Positions 31,023 to 39,284 of a stretch of 64,000 bases of DNA are shown here, piece by piece (position 1 is the stretch's first letter; each line of letters starts with the position of its first letter). A program made the translations under genes and the position numbers. The notes under the pieces are model-generated. The model ran no database searches. It had not been told where the DNA came from and worked only from the letters and a program-made list of their open reading frames with translations. Location: contig NZ_CP107880.1 of assembly GCF_036013745.1 (NCBI RefSeq), positions 1,674,001 through 1,738,000 of the forward strand, written 5' to 3'. This DNA is from Streptomyces sp. NBC_00483 (lineage in GTDB: Bacteria > Actinomycetota > Actinomycetes > Streptomycetales > Streptomycetaceae).

Positions 31023-32699
31023 CTACTGCTGGGCGCCCGCACCACTCGGGGAGGCGGCGACGCCCGCTTCTGCCGCCTGCCGGCGCACCGTGGCCGCGAG
31101 CGTACGGTGCCCGGACTGTTCGGCGGCGAGCACCCGCTCCTCGGGCAGGGCGCGCTGCCACCACTCGCCGGCCGCGGTGTCGGCGGCGGCGCGCAGTTCG
31201 ACGAGTGCGGCGGTGAGGCCGCGGCGGGCCGTCTCCAGCGCGGCGTGGCCGGGCGTGGGCAGCGCGAGGGTGCGTTCGGCGGTCTCGCGGGCGGTGTCGC
31301 TCGCGGCGAGCGCCTGCTCGATGCCGTCCGTGGCGCGCCGGTTGGTGACGGCGATGGCCGCGACGACGCCGAGCACGGCACCGACGAGGGTGTCGAGGAG
31401 ACGGTCGCCGATCAAAGCGCCGGGCTCCTGGTAGCGGGCGAACTGGGTGACCAGCAGCGCCATCGGCGTGACGCACAGGCTGCCCAGCCAGTAGTTGCGG
31501 GTGATGAGCGCTTCCGCCCCGAAGGCGCAGGCGAGGCAGCACAGCACGAGGGCGAGCCGGCTGGCGTGCGCGAGCGGGACGACGGCGGCGAAGACGAGGA
31601 CACCGGCGATGTTGCCGACGACGCGCTGGATGCCGCGGTTCCAGGACAGCGTGAGGTTGGCCTGGTAGATCGACGCGGCGGTGACGAGGGCCCAGTAGGG
31701 GCGGCCGACACCGAGGGCCAGCGAACCGTATCCGGCGAGGGCGCAGCCGACGAACGTACGCAGAACGATGGGCAGCACCGGGGAGCCGGGGCCGATCCGC
31801 CGCCACAGCGAGAGCTTGCCGCCCGCGAGCTCGGCTTCGATGCCGAGGAGTTCGTCGTCCATCCCGGCGATGCGCGCGGGCCGCGGCACCGAGCCCGCGC
31901 CTCGCAGGCCGCCCGCCCAGGCGCGCAATTGGTCCGCGTCGGCGTCGCCGGGTGCCGCGATGGCGACCTCGGCGCGCAGCACGAGCCGCTCAAGGGCGCG
32001 CCGGGCCTCCGTGCGCGCCCCGGTGGCGAGCAGCGACTGCCACGCGGCGTGCACGGCCGCGGCCGCCGCGCCACGGGCGGGCGCGTGCTCGGGCCGCTCG
32101 ACGTACGCAGCGGCGGCGTTCAGCGCGCGGGCGGTGGCGCGGCGCTCGGGCCCGTGGGGCCGGACGAGGACGGGGGCCATCCCGACGATCCAGGACACGG
32201 CGCCGGCGGCCAGCGTCAGCGCGAGGTGGCCCGGTACCTGCCCGAGCTGCTGCGGCGCGAACAGGGTCGCGGAGCTGATGAACGTGAAGATCAGGTGTCC
32301 CGGCGGGCCGATCCGGGTGGCGTCGCACAGGCCCTTCTGCGCGGCGGCGAGCAGCGCGCCGATGGCGACGAGGACGGCCGCGGACGAGGTGAGCGAGGCG
32401 GAGACCATCGCGACCCCGACGCTCGCGAGCATGCCGACGACCACCCACGCGAGGGCACGCGCGCGTGCCGCGTACGGGAGGTTGTGGGCGTACAGGGCGC
32501 ACAGGCTGCCCGCCATCGTGTACATGGCCAGGTCGAGCCGGCCGAGGGCGAGCAGCGCCATGTTCGGTATCGCGGTGGCGACGACCACGCTGGTCGCGGG
32601 CTTGAGCCAGACGTCCGACGGCTTGTTGAGGCGCAGCACTCCGGCGAGCGGGAGGCGATGGACGGCGGGGGTGCGAGGTGACGGTGGTGTGCTGCTCAT
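31023..32699 (-). CDS. FUSC family protein (aromatic acid exporter-like)
   Basis: A 558-residue membrane protein of the FUSC/ArAE superfamily (YccS/AaeB-like), which exports aromatic acids or other toxic organics. It shows two blocks of hydrophobic helices (about residues 30-170 and 315-450) separated by a soluble helical domain, and repeated motifs such as LALGVGRPYWALVTAASIYQ and WNRGIQRVVGNIAG, typical of the FUSC helix pairs. It is the first gene of an operon with a MarR regulator. Start ATG 32699 is preceded by GGTTTCCTT, and an inverted repeat lies 14-28 bases upstream. Confidence 0.92.
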   Translation of the reverse strand: MSSTPPSPRTPAVHRLPLAGVLRLNKPSDVWLKPATSVVVATAIPNMALLALGRLDLAMYTMAGSLCALYAHNLPYAARARALAWVVVGMLASVGVAMVSASLTSSAAVLVAIGALLAAAQKGLCDATRIGPPGHLIFTFISSATLFAPQQLGQVPGHLALTLAAGAVSWIVGMAPVLVRPHGPERRATARALNAAAAYVERPEHAPARGAAAAAVHAAWQSLLATGARTEARRALERLVLRAEVAIAAPGDADADQLRAWAGGLRGAGSVPRPARIAGMDDELLGIEAELAGGKLSLWRRIGPGSPVLPIVLRTFVGCALAGYGSLALGVGRPYWALVTAASIYQANLTLSWNRGIQRVVGNIAGVLVFAAVVPLAHASRLALVLCCLACAFGAEALITRNYWLGSLCVTPMALLVTQFARYQEPGALIGDRLLDTLVGAVLGVVAAIAVTNRRATDGIEQALAASDTARETAERTLALPTPGHAALETARRGLTAALVELRAAADTAAGEWWQRALPEERVLAAEQSGHRTLAATVRRQAAEAGVAASPSGAGAQQ

Positions 32700-32712
32700 A
32701 AGGAAACCTTAG

Positions 32713-32727
32713 CAGGTGTTTTACCTG
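32713..32727. promoter_or_regulatory. MarR-type operator before the FUSC gene
   Basis: CAGGTGTTTTACCTG has 5-bp half-sites (CAGGT/ACCTG) around GTTTT and flanks TTAG/GTAA, giving a longer near-palindrome. Located 14 bases upstream of the FUSC start, where the transcript begins, it is the likely site for the MarR protein encoded downstream. Confidence 0.7.
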
Positions 32728-32887
32728 TAAATGATTCCACGTGATCGGTCCCACAGGGGCGCGCACCCCACCCGCGCGACCACCCGTGCTCCCCTGCGCC
32801 GCCATACGCCCCCGCCCGCCCGGGCATCTCCTGGACGGGACACCGACGACGAGACGTGACGACGAGACGGACAAGATGGGGGACCCG

Positions 32888-33445
32888 GTGCACGGACCGC
32901 TCTCGGCCGCCTGGCTGCTGGTCGCGCTGTGCGCGGCGACCGGCGCGTACTGCCTGCTGCGCCTGCGCAGCGACGTCGAGGAGCAGCGCCGCACGGCCGG
33001 CGGCGAGGCCCTGATGGGATTCGGGATGGCGCTGATGGCCGTCCCCGCGGCGGTGCTCACGCCGCCGCACTGGGCGTGGCTGCTGTACGCGACCGTGTTC
33101 GGGGCCGCCGCGCTCCGCGCCCTGTGGGCCTCCCGGACGGGCACCCATCACCTGCACCACTTGGTGGGCACGTTCGCCATGGCGTACATGGCTGTGGCGA
33201 TGGCCGTCCGCCCGGAGGCGCACGCGCACCACGGCGGCGCGGGCGCCCCGGCCCTCACGGGTGCGCTCTTCCTCTACTTCACGGTCTACGTCCTGTGGTC
33301 GGGCGCCCGCCTCGTTCCCGCCGCGACGGCCGCAACAGCCGGGTCGGAAACGATGGCCGCCGGCTGGGGCGACCGCCCGGAACTGGCGCGGGCGTGCCGG
33401 CTCTCGATGGGAATCGGCATGCTCGCCATGCTGCTGACGATGTAG
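32888..33445 (+). CDS. DUF5134 domain-containing membrane protein
   Basis: A 185-residue membrane protein with about five to six hydrophobic helices: AAWLLVALCAATGAYCLLR, LMGFGMALMAVPAAVL, WAWLLYATVFGAAALRALW, HLVGTFAMAYMAVAMAV and ALTGALFLYFTVYVLW. His-rich loops (TGTHHLHHLVG, RPEAHAHHGG) might bind metal. It is recognised as DUF5134, an actinomycete family commonly followed by an M56-type peptidase as here. Start GTG 32888 follows GGGGGACCCG; ATG 32876 is an alternative. Function unknown. Confidence 0.8.
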   Translation: MHGPLSAAWLLVALCAATGAYCLLRLRSDVEEQRRTAGGEALMGFGMALMAVPAAVLTPPHWAWLLYATVFGAAALRALWASRTGTHHLHHLVGTFAMAYMAVAMAVRPEAHAHHGGAGAPALTGALFLYFTVYVLWSGARLVPAATAATAGSETMAAGWGDRPELARACRLSMGIGMLAMLLTM

Positions 33446-33531
33446 CGCGTCGATCAACGAAACCGTGGCGTGCGTCACTTGACGCCCCAGGCCATACCCG
33501 TGGGTAGCGCTCGCCTCATAGGGTGACGGCC

Positions 33532-34467
33532 ATGACGGTCCCCGTAGCACTGTTGCTGCTCGGCGCCCTTGCCGCCCTGGTCGCGCCGAGGTTGCTCGCG
33601 CGCGCGGACTGGACGGAGCGGGAGCCGATCGTCGCGCTGTGGGCGTGGCAGTGCGTGGTGGCGGGCGTACTCCTGTGCTGCGCCCTGTCGATGACGTTGA
33701 GCGCGGCGGCCGCCTGGGGCGCCGTGCGCGGCCATGTGTTCGCGGCGGCGCCGCACGGGGTCGTGGACGCGTACGCGCTGCGCGCGGCGGGACCGTGGGC
33801 GGCGACCGTCGCCGTGACGCTCGCCCTGGGCGGGGCGTGGACGGCGGCGATGCTGGTGCGCGAGGTGCGCGGCGCGCGGGCGAGGCGGCGCGCGAGGCGG
33901 GCCGAACTCCTGGAGCGCGCACCGCTGTTGCCGGGCGAGGAGCCGGGCCCCGACCGCCTCGTCATCCTGGAGGGCAAGCGCCCCGACGCCTGGTGGATGT
34001 CGGGCACGACGCCCCAACTCATCATCACCACCGCCGCGTTGCAGCGCCTGAAGGGGCGTCAACTGGACGCGGTGCTCGCGCACGAGATGGGTCACGCGCG
34101 GTGGCGGCACGACTGGCTGCTGCACTGCTCGGGCGCGCTGGCCTCCGGTTTTCCGCAGGTTCCGGTGTTCGCCTCGTTCCGGGACGAGATGCACCGGCTC
34201 GTGGAGCTGGCGGCGGACGACGTCGCCTCGCGCCGCTTCGGGCGCATGAGCATCGCGCTCGCGCTGGTCGAACTCAACGAGGACCGCGGTGTGTTCGGCC
34301 CCTGCCCGACGCCGCACGCGCAGGTCCCGCAGCGTGTGCACCGGCTGCTCGCGCCGCCCTCGCGCCTGACGCCCGCGCGCCGGCTGCGCCTCACGGCGGC
34401 CGCGGCGCTGGTCCCGCTGGTCCCCCTCCTGGTCACGTTCGTCCCCGCCCTGCGAGCGTTGGGATAG
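33532..34467 (+). CDS. M56 family metallopeptidase (BlaR1-type membrane protease)
   Basis: A 311-residue membrane metalloprotease. Three to four N-terminal helices (2-20, 34-60, 85-110) precede a cytoplasmic zincin domain with HEMGH (184-188), extended as HEMGHARWRHDW, and a third ligand in VELAADD; a C-terminal helix follows (LTAAAALVPLVPLLVTF). BlaR1/MecR1 proteases of this family cut repressors when a signal is sensed, but no BlaI-like repressor is adjacent here. The partner is the DUF5134 protein upstream. Start ATG 33532 is favoured over GTG 33523. Its stop lies in an octamer tandem repeat. Confidence 0.88.
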   Translation: MTVPVALLLLGALAALVAPRLLARADWTEREPIVALWAWQCVVAGVLLCCALSMTLSAAAAWGAVRGHVFAAAPHGVVDAYALRAAGPWAATVAVTLALGGAWTAAMLVREVRGARARRRARRAELLERAPLLPGEEPGPDRLVILEGKRPDAWWMSGTTPQLIITTAALQRLKGRQLDAVLAHEMGHARWRHDWLLHCSGALASGFPQVPVFASFRDEMHRLVELAADDVASRRFGRMSIALALVELNEDRGVFGPCPTPHAQVPQRVHRLLAPPSRLTPARRLRLTAAAALVPLVPLLVTFVPALRALG

Positions 34468-34504
34468 CGGGATAGCGGGATAGCGGGATAGCGGGATAGC
34501 GGGA
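34461..34504. repeat. Tandem octamer repeat GGGATAGC
   Basis: Five exact copies of GGGATAGC (34461-34500) followed by GGGA. The M56 stop codon TAG is in the first copy, so copy-number change would leave the protein end unaffected. It separates the M56 and PAP2 genes and is a candidate length-variable locus. Confidence 0.95.
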
Positions 34505-34569
34505 CCGCACCACGCCGATCCGTCCACCGGGATGGCCCGCGCGGCACCCGATGGGCGAGGATCTTTCCC

Positions 34570-35250
34570 ATGCACCCGGTACGGCCCGACTCCCCGCCCC
34601 GACGCCCCCGACCCGTCCTCGCGCTCACCACCGCACTGGCCCTGTCCTGTGTCCTGCTGCTCGTTCTGGTGGCGATGCGGTGGAGCCCGCTGATGCGCCT
34701 CGACCGGGACATCGTCCGCTCGCTGCACGGCCGGGCCCTCGCCGAACCGGGCGTCACGCAGGTCAATCGCGTGCTGACCGACTGGGTGTGGGACCCCTGG
34801 ACCATGCGGCTCCTGTGCGCGGTGATCGTGCTGGTCCTCGTCTGGCGCTTGCGGGGCTGGCTGCTCGCGGGCTGGGTGGCGGCCACCTGCCTGGTCGGCT
34901 CGCTGCTGCAACAGGGCCTGAAGGCGGCCGTCGACCGGCCGCGCCCGGTGTGGCGCGATCCGGTGGACTCGGCGCACTACGCGGCGTTCCCTTCGGGCCA
35001 TGCGATGACGGCGACCGTGGTGTGCGCGCTCGTCCTGTGGCTGCTGCGGCGGTACGGGGCCGGGCGCACGCTGTGGCGCACCGCGCTCGCGCTCGCCGTG
35101 GTGTCGGTGCTCGGCGTCGGGCTGACCCGCCTGTGGCTGGGGGTGCACTGGCCGTCGGACGTTCTGGCCGGCTGGCTGCTCGGGGCGCTGACGGTGACGC
35201 TGTCCACGGCGGCGTACGGCAAGTGGGTGGCGCCCAACGCCCGCGCTTGA
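34570..35250 (+). CDS. PAP2 family phosphatase
   Basis: A 226-residue integral membrane acid phosphatase acting on lipid phosphates or undecaprenyl diphosphate. About six helices. The three catalytic motifs are present: KAAVDRPRP (118-126), FPSGHAM with PSGH at 141-144, and TRLWLGVHWPSD (186-197), where the first residue of the SRX5HX3D motif is Thr instead of Ser; H193 and D197 remain. Start ATG 34570 leads a short basic N-terminus (MHPVRPDSPPRRPRP) before the first helix. A cluster of imperfect 15-base repeats follows the stop. Confidence 0.92.
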   Translation: MHPVRPDSPPRRPRPVLALTTALALSCVLLLVLVAMRWSPLMRLDRDIVRSLHGRALAEPGVTQVNRVLTDWVWDPWTMRLLCAVIVLVLVWRLRGWLLAGWVAATCLVGSLLQQGLKAAVDRPRPVWRDPVDSAHYAAFPSGHAMTATVVCALVLWLLRRYGAGRTLWRTALALAVVSVLGVGLTRLWLGVHWPSDVLAGWLLGALTVTLSTAAYGKWVAPNARA

Positions 35251-35255
35251 CCCGG

Positions 35256-35308
35256 GCGTTCCTTGTCCGTGCGTTCCTTGACCGTGCATTCCTTGACCTG
35301 TGCATTCG
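35256..35308. repeat. Imperfect 15-base tandem repeat
   Basis: GCGTTCCTTGTCCGT, GCGTTCCTTGACCGT and GCATTCCTTGACCTGT follow each other (35256-35301), with a partial fourth copy. The unit lies in the PAP2/HAD spacer, immediately upstream of the HAD ribosome site. Confidence 0.85.
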
Positions 35309-35329
35309 ACGCGCCGGAGGATCGACGGC

Positions 35330-36025
35330 ATGACGATCAAAGCCGTGCTGTTCGACTTCTCCGGGACGCTCTTCCGCATCGAATCCACCGAATCCTGGCT
35401 GCGCGCCGTGCTCGACGAGAGCGAACTGACGCTGCCGCAAGCGGAGTTCACGCGTGCGGCCGAGGGCCTGGAGGCGGCGGGGGCGCTGCCGGGCGGCAGC
35501 ACAGATCCGGTGAACGTCCCCGAGCACCTCACCGAGCTCATCGCCGTCCGCGACGTGGACGCCTCGCGGCACCGCGCCGCGTACACGAGCCTGGCCCGCC
35601 AGGTGCCGCTGCCCGACGAGCGGCTCTACGACGCCCTGTACGACCGGCACATGACGCCCGCCGCCTGGCAGCCCTACCCGGACGCCCGCGAGGTGCTCGC
35701 CGGACTGCGCGAACGCGGCGTACCGGTGGCCGTGATCACCAACATCGGCTGGGATCCGCGCCCGGTCTTCGCCGGTCACGGCCTCGACGGGTTCGTCGAC
35801 GCGTACGTCCTGTCGTACCGGCACGGCGTCACGAAACCGCATCCGCGGCTGTTCGCGGCGGCCTGCGAGGAGTTGGGCGTGGCGCCCGGTGACGCGCTGA
35901 TGGTGGGCGACGACCGGCGCGCGGACGGCGGGGCCGCGGAGCTGGGCTGCGCGGTGCACTTCGTGGACCATCTGCCGACCGGGGACCGACCGGACGGGCT
36001 GCGGCCGGTGCTCGGCCTGATCTGA
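35330..36025 (+). CDS. HAD family hydrolase
   Basis: A 231-residue haloacid-dehalogenase superfamily phosphatase. Motif I is DFSGTLF (9-15), where the second Asp of DxD is Gly-Thr; motif II ITN in VAVITNIGW, motif III Lys in GVTKPHPRLF and motif IV GDDRRADGGAA are present. A helical cap domain is inserted after motif I. The Ser between the motif I residues is unusual but tolerated. Substrate unknown. Start ATG 35330 follows CGGAGGA; an in-frame ATG at 35300 falls in the tandem repeat and is unlikely. Confidence 0.88.
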   Translation: MTIKAVLFDFSGTLFRIESTESWLRAVLDESELTLPQAEFTRAAEGLEAAGALPGGSTDPVNVPEHLTELIAVRDVDASRHRAAYTSLARQVPLPDERLYDALYDRHMTPAAWQPYPDAREVLAGLRERGVPVAVITNIGWDPRPVFAGHGLDGFVDAYVLSYRHGVTKPHPRLFAAACEELGVAPGDALMVGDDRRADGGAAELGCAVHFVDHLPTGDRPDGLRPVLGLI

Positions 36026-36195
36026 GCGGCCTTCACCTGACGCGACCGTACATACGCGGTCGTACATGACGCGGCGGCCCCTGACGCCCCCACACATGAC
36101 CCAGCCGTATTCGGACGATCCCCCGCGTCGCCCGAATACGGCCGGCCCTCCCGCGCACACCTCGCCCAACAGGCCGGTGGCCGGGAAGCGCTGAG

Positions 36196-36214
36196 TATAG
36201 TTGGCTCAGAGCCA
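36196..36214 (+). promoter_or_regulatory. Promoter and autoregulatory palindrome of the TetR gene
   Basis: A -10 element TATAGT (36196-36201) runs straight into TGGCTCAGAGCCA (36202-36214), a palindrome with perfect 6-bp half-sites. The palindrome would cover the transcription start, 20 bases before the start codon, so the TetR protein probably represses itself. Confidence 0.75.
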
Positions 36215-36233
36215 GTCAACGCAGGAGTCAAGA

Positions 36234-36950
36234 ATGTCCCCCCGCAGCGCATCGGTCAATGAGGAGTTGCGCCGACGTTCCCGCGAACGGCTCCTGCAGG
36301 CGACGTTGGAGCTCGTCGGGGAGCGCGGGTACGACGCGACGACGCTCGGCGACATCGCGGACCGCGCCCGCTCGGCGCGCGGTCTGATCTCGTACTACTT
36401 CCCCGGGAAGCGGCAGTTGCTGCAGTCCGCCGTGCACCGGCTGATGCACCGCACCCTCGAGGAGATGCTGGAGCGGGAGCCGCGGCCCGGATTCGACGAC
36501 GGGGACGAGCGGCTTGCGCGCGCCATCGACGCGATTCTCGGCCTCGCCCGGGATCAACCCGTCCTCATGCGCACGCACATGGCGGGGATCCTGCAGGCCG
36601 AGGGCTTTGTGCAGTGCCCTGAGCAGCAGCGGCTCGCGGCGCTGCTGCGCGACACCGTCGTGCGGCACGGGACGCTCGACGTCGACACGGACTATCCGAT
36701 GCTGCGCGCCCTGTTGATGGGCGCCGTGTTCTCGATCCTGGTGCCCGGCGTGCCGATGTCGATGGCGGCGCTGCGCGCCGAGCTGTTCCGCCGCTACGGG
36801 CTGGAGTGGCAGTGGGGCTTCCCGCCGGACGACGAGGATGACGCGTCGTCCGACGAGGGCCCCGCTCACGGCAGACCGGCCGATTTCTCACGGTACTTCG
36901 AGCCGCTGTCACCGGCCGTCAACGGTGAACGGACCAGTCAGCCGAAGTAG
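36234..36950 (+). CDS. TetR family transcriptional regulator
   Basis: A 238-residue TetR-type repressor. The N-terminal helix-turn-helix is RERLLQATLELVGERGYDATTLGDIADRARSARGLISYYFPGKRQLL (about 15-63), with the family YYFPGK motif; the ligand-binding helical body follows, and the C-terminal tail (190-238) is acidic, DDEDDASSDEG. Start ATG 36234 has GCAGGAG upstream. No divergent target gene is present, so it may act at a distance. The last 13 bases overlap the convergent LVIVD gene. Confidence 0.92.
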   Translation: MSPRSASVNEELRRRSRERLLQATLELVGERGYDATTLGDIADRARSARGLISYYFPGKRQLLQSAVHRLMHRTLEEMLEREPRPGFDDGDERLARAIDAILGLARDQPVLMRTHMAGILQAEGFVQCPEQQRLAALLRDTVVRHGTLDVDTDYPMLRALLMGAVFSILVPGVPMSMAALRAELFRRYGLEWQWGFPPDDEDDASSDEGPAHGRPADFSRYFEPLSPAVNGERTSQPK

Positions 36951-38437
36951 TCGGGCTGCGTCTGGACGTTCAGCTCACCCAGGCGGATCTTCTTCGCCGG
37001 GTCGGTGCGGGCGTCGTTGACCTTCAGGACGTCGAAGCCCTTCGCGATGTCGTTCGAGTAGATGTAGCCGTTGTAGTAGTACGCCGACCACGAGCCGCCC
37101 GTCGTCATCGCGTCCGTGGTGAGCGGGCCGCGCTCGAAGTAGCCGATCTCCTTGGGCTTCGCGGAGTTCGTGAAGTCCCAGACGGAGACGCCGCCCTGGT
37201 ACCAGGCCTGCACCATGAGGTCCTTGCCCTTGACCGGGATCAGCGAGCCGTTGTGCGCGACACAGTTCTCGGTGTCGGCCTGGTGGCGCGGGATCTTGAA
37301 GTAGCTCTTGAAGACCAGCTTGCGCTTGTCGCCCTTGCCGGTGATGTCGTAGATGCCGTCGGCGCCGCGGTCGGGCCCGATGGCCTCGTTGCAGGTGGCC
37401 GCGCCACCGCCGCCCAACTCGTCGGTGAAGACGACCTTGTTGGCCTTCTGGTTGAAGGTCGCCGAGTGCCAGAACGCGAAGTTGACGTTGTCCTGGACCT
37501 GGTCGATGACCTTCGGGTTCTCCGGGTCGGCGATGGAGAACAGGATGCCGTCGCCCATGCAGGCGCCCGCCGCGAGGTCCTTGGAGGGCAGCACCGTGAT
37601 GTCGTGGCAGCCGGTGGTCTTGGAGACACCCGGGTTGGTGGGCGCGCCGGGGTTGCCGCCGCCGTCCTCCCCGGCACCGGGGAAGAGCACCGGGAAGTTC
37701 ACCACGGCCGCCTTCTGCGGCGACTTGCGGGGCACCTTGATGACGGAGATGCCGTCGTGCGGCGGCTTGCAGTCCGGGAACGTCGCGCTCGGCGAGTACG
37801 AGGAGACGTACACGTAGACGTTCTTCTTCTCCGGCACCAGGGTGTGCGTGTGCGAACCGCACGCGGTCTCGACGGCGGAGACGTACTTCGGGTTCGCCTT
37901 GTCGCTGATGTCGAAGACCTTCATGCCCTCCCAGGACGACTTCTCGGTCGCCGGCTGGGTGGTGGAGGCGCAGGAGTCGTCGCTGCGGGAGCTGTCCGTG
38001 GACAGGAACAGCAGGTTCCCGGAGACGGAAATGTCGTTCTGGGAGCCCGGACACAGCACCTGGGCGACCGTCTTCGGCGCCTTCGGGTTGCTGATGTCGA
38101 AGACGCGGAAGCCGTCGTAGTTCCCGGCGAAGGCGTACTTGCCCTGGAAGGCGAGGTCCGAGTTGGTGCCGGGCAGCGCTTCCTTGGGGATGTTCGTGAC
38201 GTGCTGGATGTTGTCCGAGTGGACGATCTCGTCCTGGCCGGGTATGTCGCCGGCGGATATCGCCTTCTCGACCTCGGCCTCGGTGCTCTTCGAAACGCTC
38301 TTGGGGGCCGACGACTTGTCGCCCGGGTCGGGCGTCGCCGATACGGGTCCCGCGGCGAGCAGTGCCGCGAGGAGTCCGACCGCCGCTGTGGCAACTCCCA
38401 GGCGTCTGCGCCGTGTTCGGGGGGAGTACAGGGTCAC
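36938..38437 (-). CDS. Secreted LVIVD repeat-containing protein
   Basis: A 499-residue exported beta-propeller-like protein. The N-terminal RTRRRRLGVATAAVGLLAALLAAG then SATPD is a signal peptide (a twin-arginine-like run precedes the hydrophobic core). The body has repeated strand motifs such as GFRVFDISNPKAPKTVAQV, GMKVFDISDKANPKYVSAV, GILFSIADPENPKVIDQV and GVSVWDFTNSAKPKEIGYF, which define LVIVD repeats. Many short Cys pairs and His residues are spread between blades. Function is unknown. Start is GTG (38437-38435) with AAGGAG; it is divergent from the DUF305 lipoprotein across a palindrome. Confidence 0.92.
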   Translation of the reverse strand: MTLYSPRTRRRRLGVATAAVGLLAALLAAGPVSATPDPGDKSSAPKSVSKSTEAEVEKAISAGDIPGQDEIVHSDNIQHVTNIPKEALPGTNSDLAFQGKYAFAGNYDGFRVFDISNPKAPKTVAQVLCPGSQNDISVSGNLLFLSTDSSRSDDSCASTTQPATEKSSWEGMKVFDISDKANPKYVSAVETACGSHTHTLVPEKKNVYVYVSSYSPSATFPDCKPPHDGISVIKVPRKSPQKAAVVNFPVLFPGAGEDGGGNPGAPTNPGVSKTTGCHDITVLPSKDLAAGACMGDGILFSIADPENPKVIDQVQDNVNFAFWHSATFNQKANKVVFTDELGGGGAATCNEAIGPDRGADGIYDITGKGDKRKLVFKSYFKIPRHQADTENCVAHNGSLIPVKGKDLMVQAWYQGGVSVWDFTNSAKPKEIGYFERGPLTTDAMTTGGSWSAYYYNGYIYSNDIAKGFDVLKVNDARTDPAKKIRLGELNVQTQPDYFG

Positions 38438-38472
38438 TGTTGTCTCCTTGGGTGACGGTGACTTCGCTCGTA

Positions 38473-38487
38473 CGTGAACGATTCACG
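38473..38487. promoter_or_regulatory. Palindrome between LVIVD and DUF305 genes
   Basis: CGTGAA (38473-38478), spacer CGA, TTCACG (38482-38487) form a perfect 6-bp inverted repeat in the 75-base divergent promoter region. It could let one regulator control both exported proteins. Confidence 0.6.
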
Positions 38488-38512
38488 GATCTCCCCGAGT
38501 ATCGTCTTCCTC

Positions 38513-39190
38513 ATGCACAGATCAATAGCTGGCAACGCAATCGTCATGAAAGTTGCCGCCGTCGCGCTGGTGGCGGCGTCGACGCTGGCATTGACCGCGT
38601 GCGACTCGGGGGGCTCGGGCGACGCCGACAAGGCCAACTCCCCTGCGTCCGCCGGGCCTTCGGTCATCGCGCCGGGCAAGCCGGGCGACGTGGCCGAGAC
38701 CCTTTCGGCCAAGGACGCCGAGCGGCGCGGGTCGGACGACACCCCGAACTCCGCCGACGTCACGTACGCGCAGATGATGATCCCGCACCACGAGCAGGCC
38801 CTGAAGATGACCCGACTGGCCGCGAAACAGGCCAAGTCGGCGAAGATCAAGGGGCTCGCCGAGCGGATCACCGCCGCGCAGGGGCCGGAGATCGAGACGA
38901 TGCGCGGCTGGCTGCACAAGTACGACCGCGACACCGAGCCCAAGGGCCACCAGGCGCACGACGCGATGCCGGGGATGGCGACGGAGTCCCAGCTGAAGAA
39001 GTTGCGGGCCGCCCGGGGCCAGGCCTTCGACGAGCTGTTCCTGAAGCTGATGATCACGCATCACCAGGGCGCCGTGACGATGGCCACGGAGGTCAAGAGC
39101 GGCGGGAACAACGTACAGGTGGAGGAGATGGCCGACGACGTGATCGCGCAGCAGACCAGCGAGATCGACCGGATGCGCGACATGTCCTGA
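38513..39190 (+). CDS. DUF305 domain-containing lipoprotein
   Basis: A 225-residue exported lipoprotein. The signal peptide ends at lipobox LTAC (27-30; Cys30 would be lipidated), followed by a Ser/Gly/Asp linker. The DUF305 ferritin-like body has two His-rich repeats, AQMMIPHHEQALKMTRLAA and LMITHHQGAVTMATEV, whose paired His/Glu residues suggest metal (often copper) binding. Start ATG 38513 is chosen because MHRSIAG precedes a proper signal sequence; an upstream in-frame start adds a short charged tail. It is divergent from the LVIVD protein, and the two may act together at the cell surface. Confidence 0.9.
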   Translation: MHRSIAGNAIVMKVAAVALVAASTLALTACDSGGSGDADKANSPASAGPSVIAPGKPGDVAETLSAKDAERRGSDDTPNSADVTYAQMMIPHHEQALKMTRLAAKQAKSAKIKGLAERITAAQGPEIETMRGWLHKYDRDTEPKGHQAHDAMPGMATESQLKKLRAARGQAFDELFLKLMITHHQGAVTMATEVKSGGNNVQVEEMADDVIAQQTSEIDRMRDMS

Positions 39191-39284
39191 GCACCATGTC
39201 CTGAGCCCTGCCGCGCCCCCTCCCCCACCGCGCCTCCCGGTGTCATGCTGAGACACATCAGCACCCCGGCGGAGGGAGCCTCCC

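Noticed and set aside
39191..39284. Possible small gene between DUF305 and FprA genes
   Set aside because: Short, proline-rich frames without ribosome sites.
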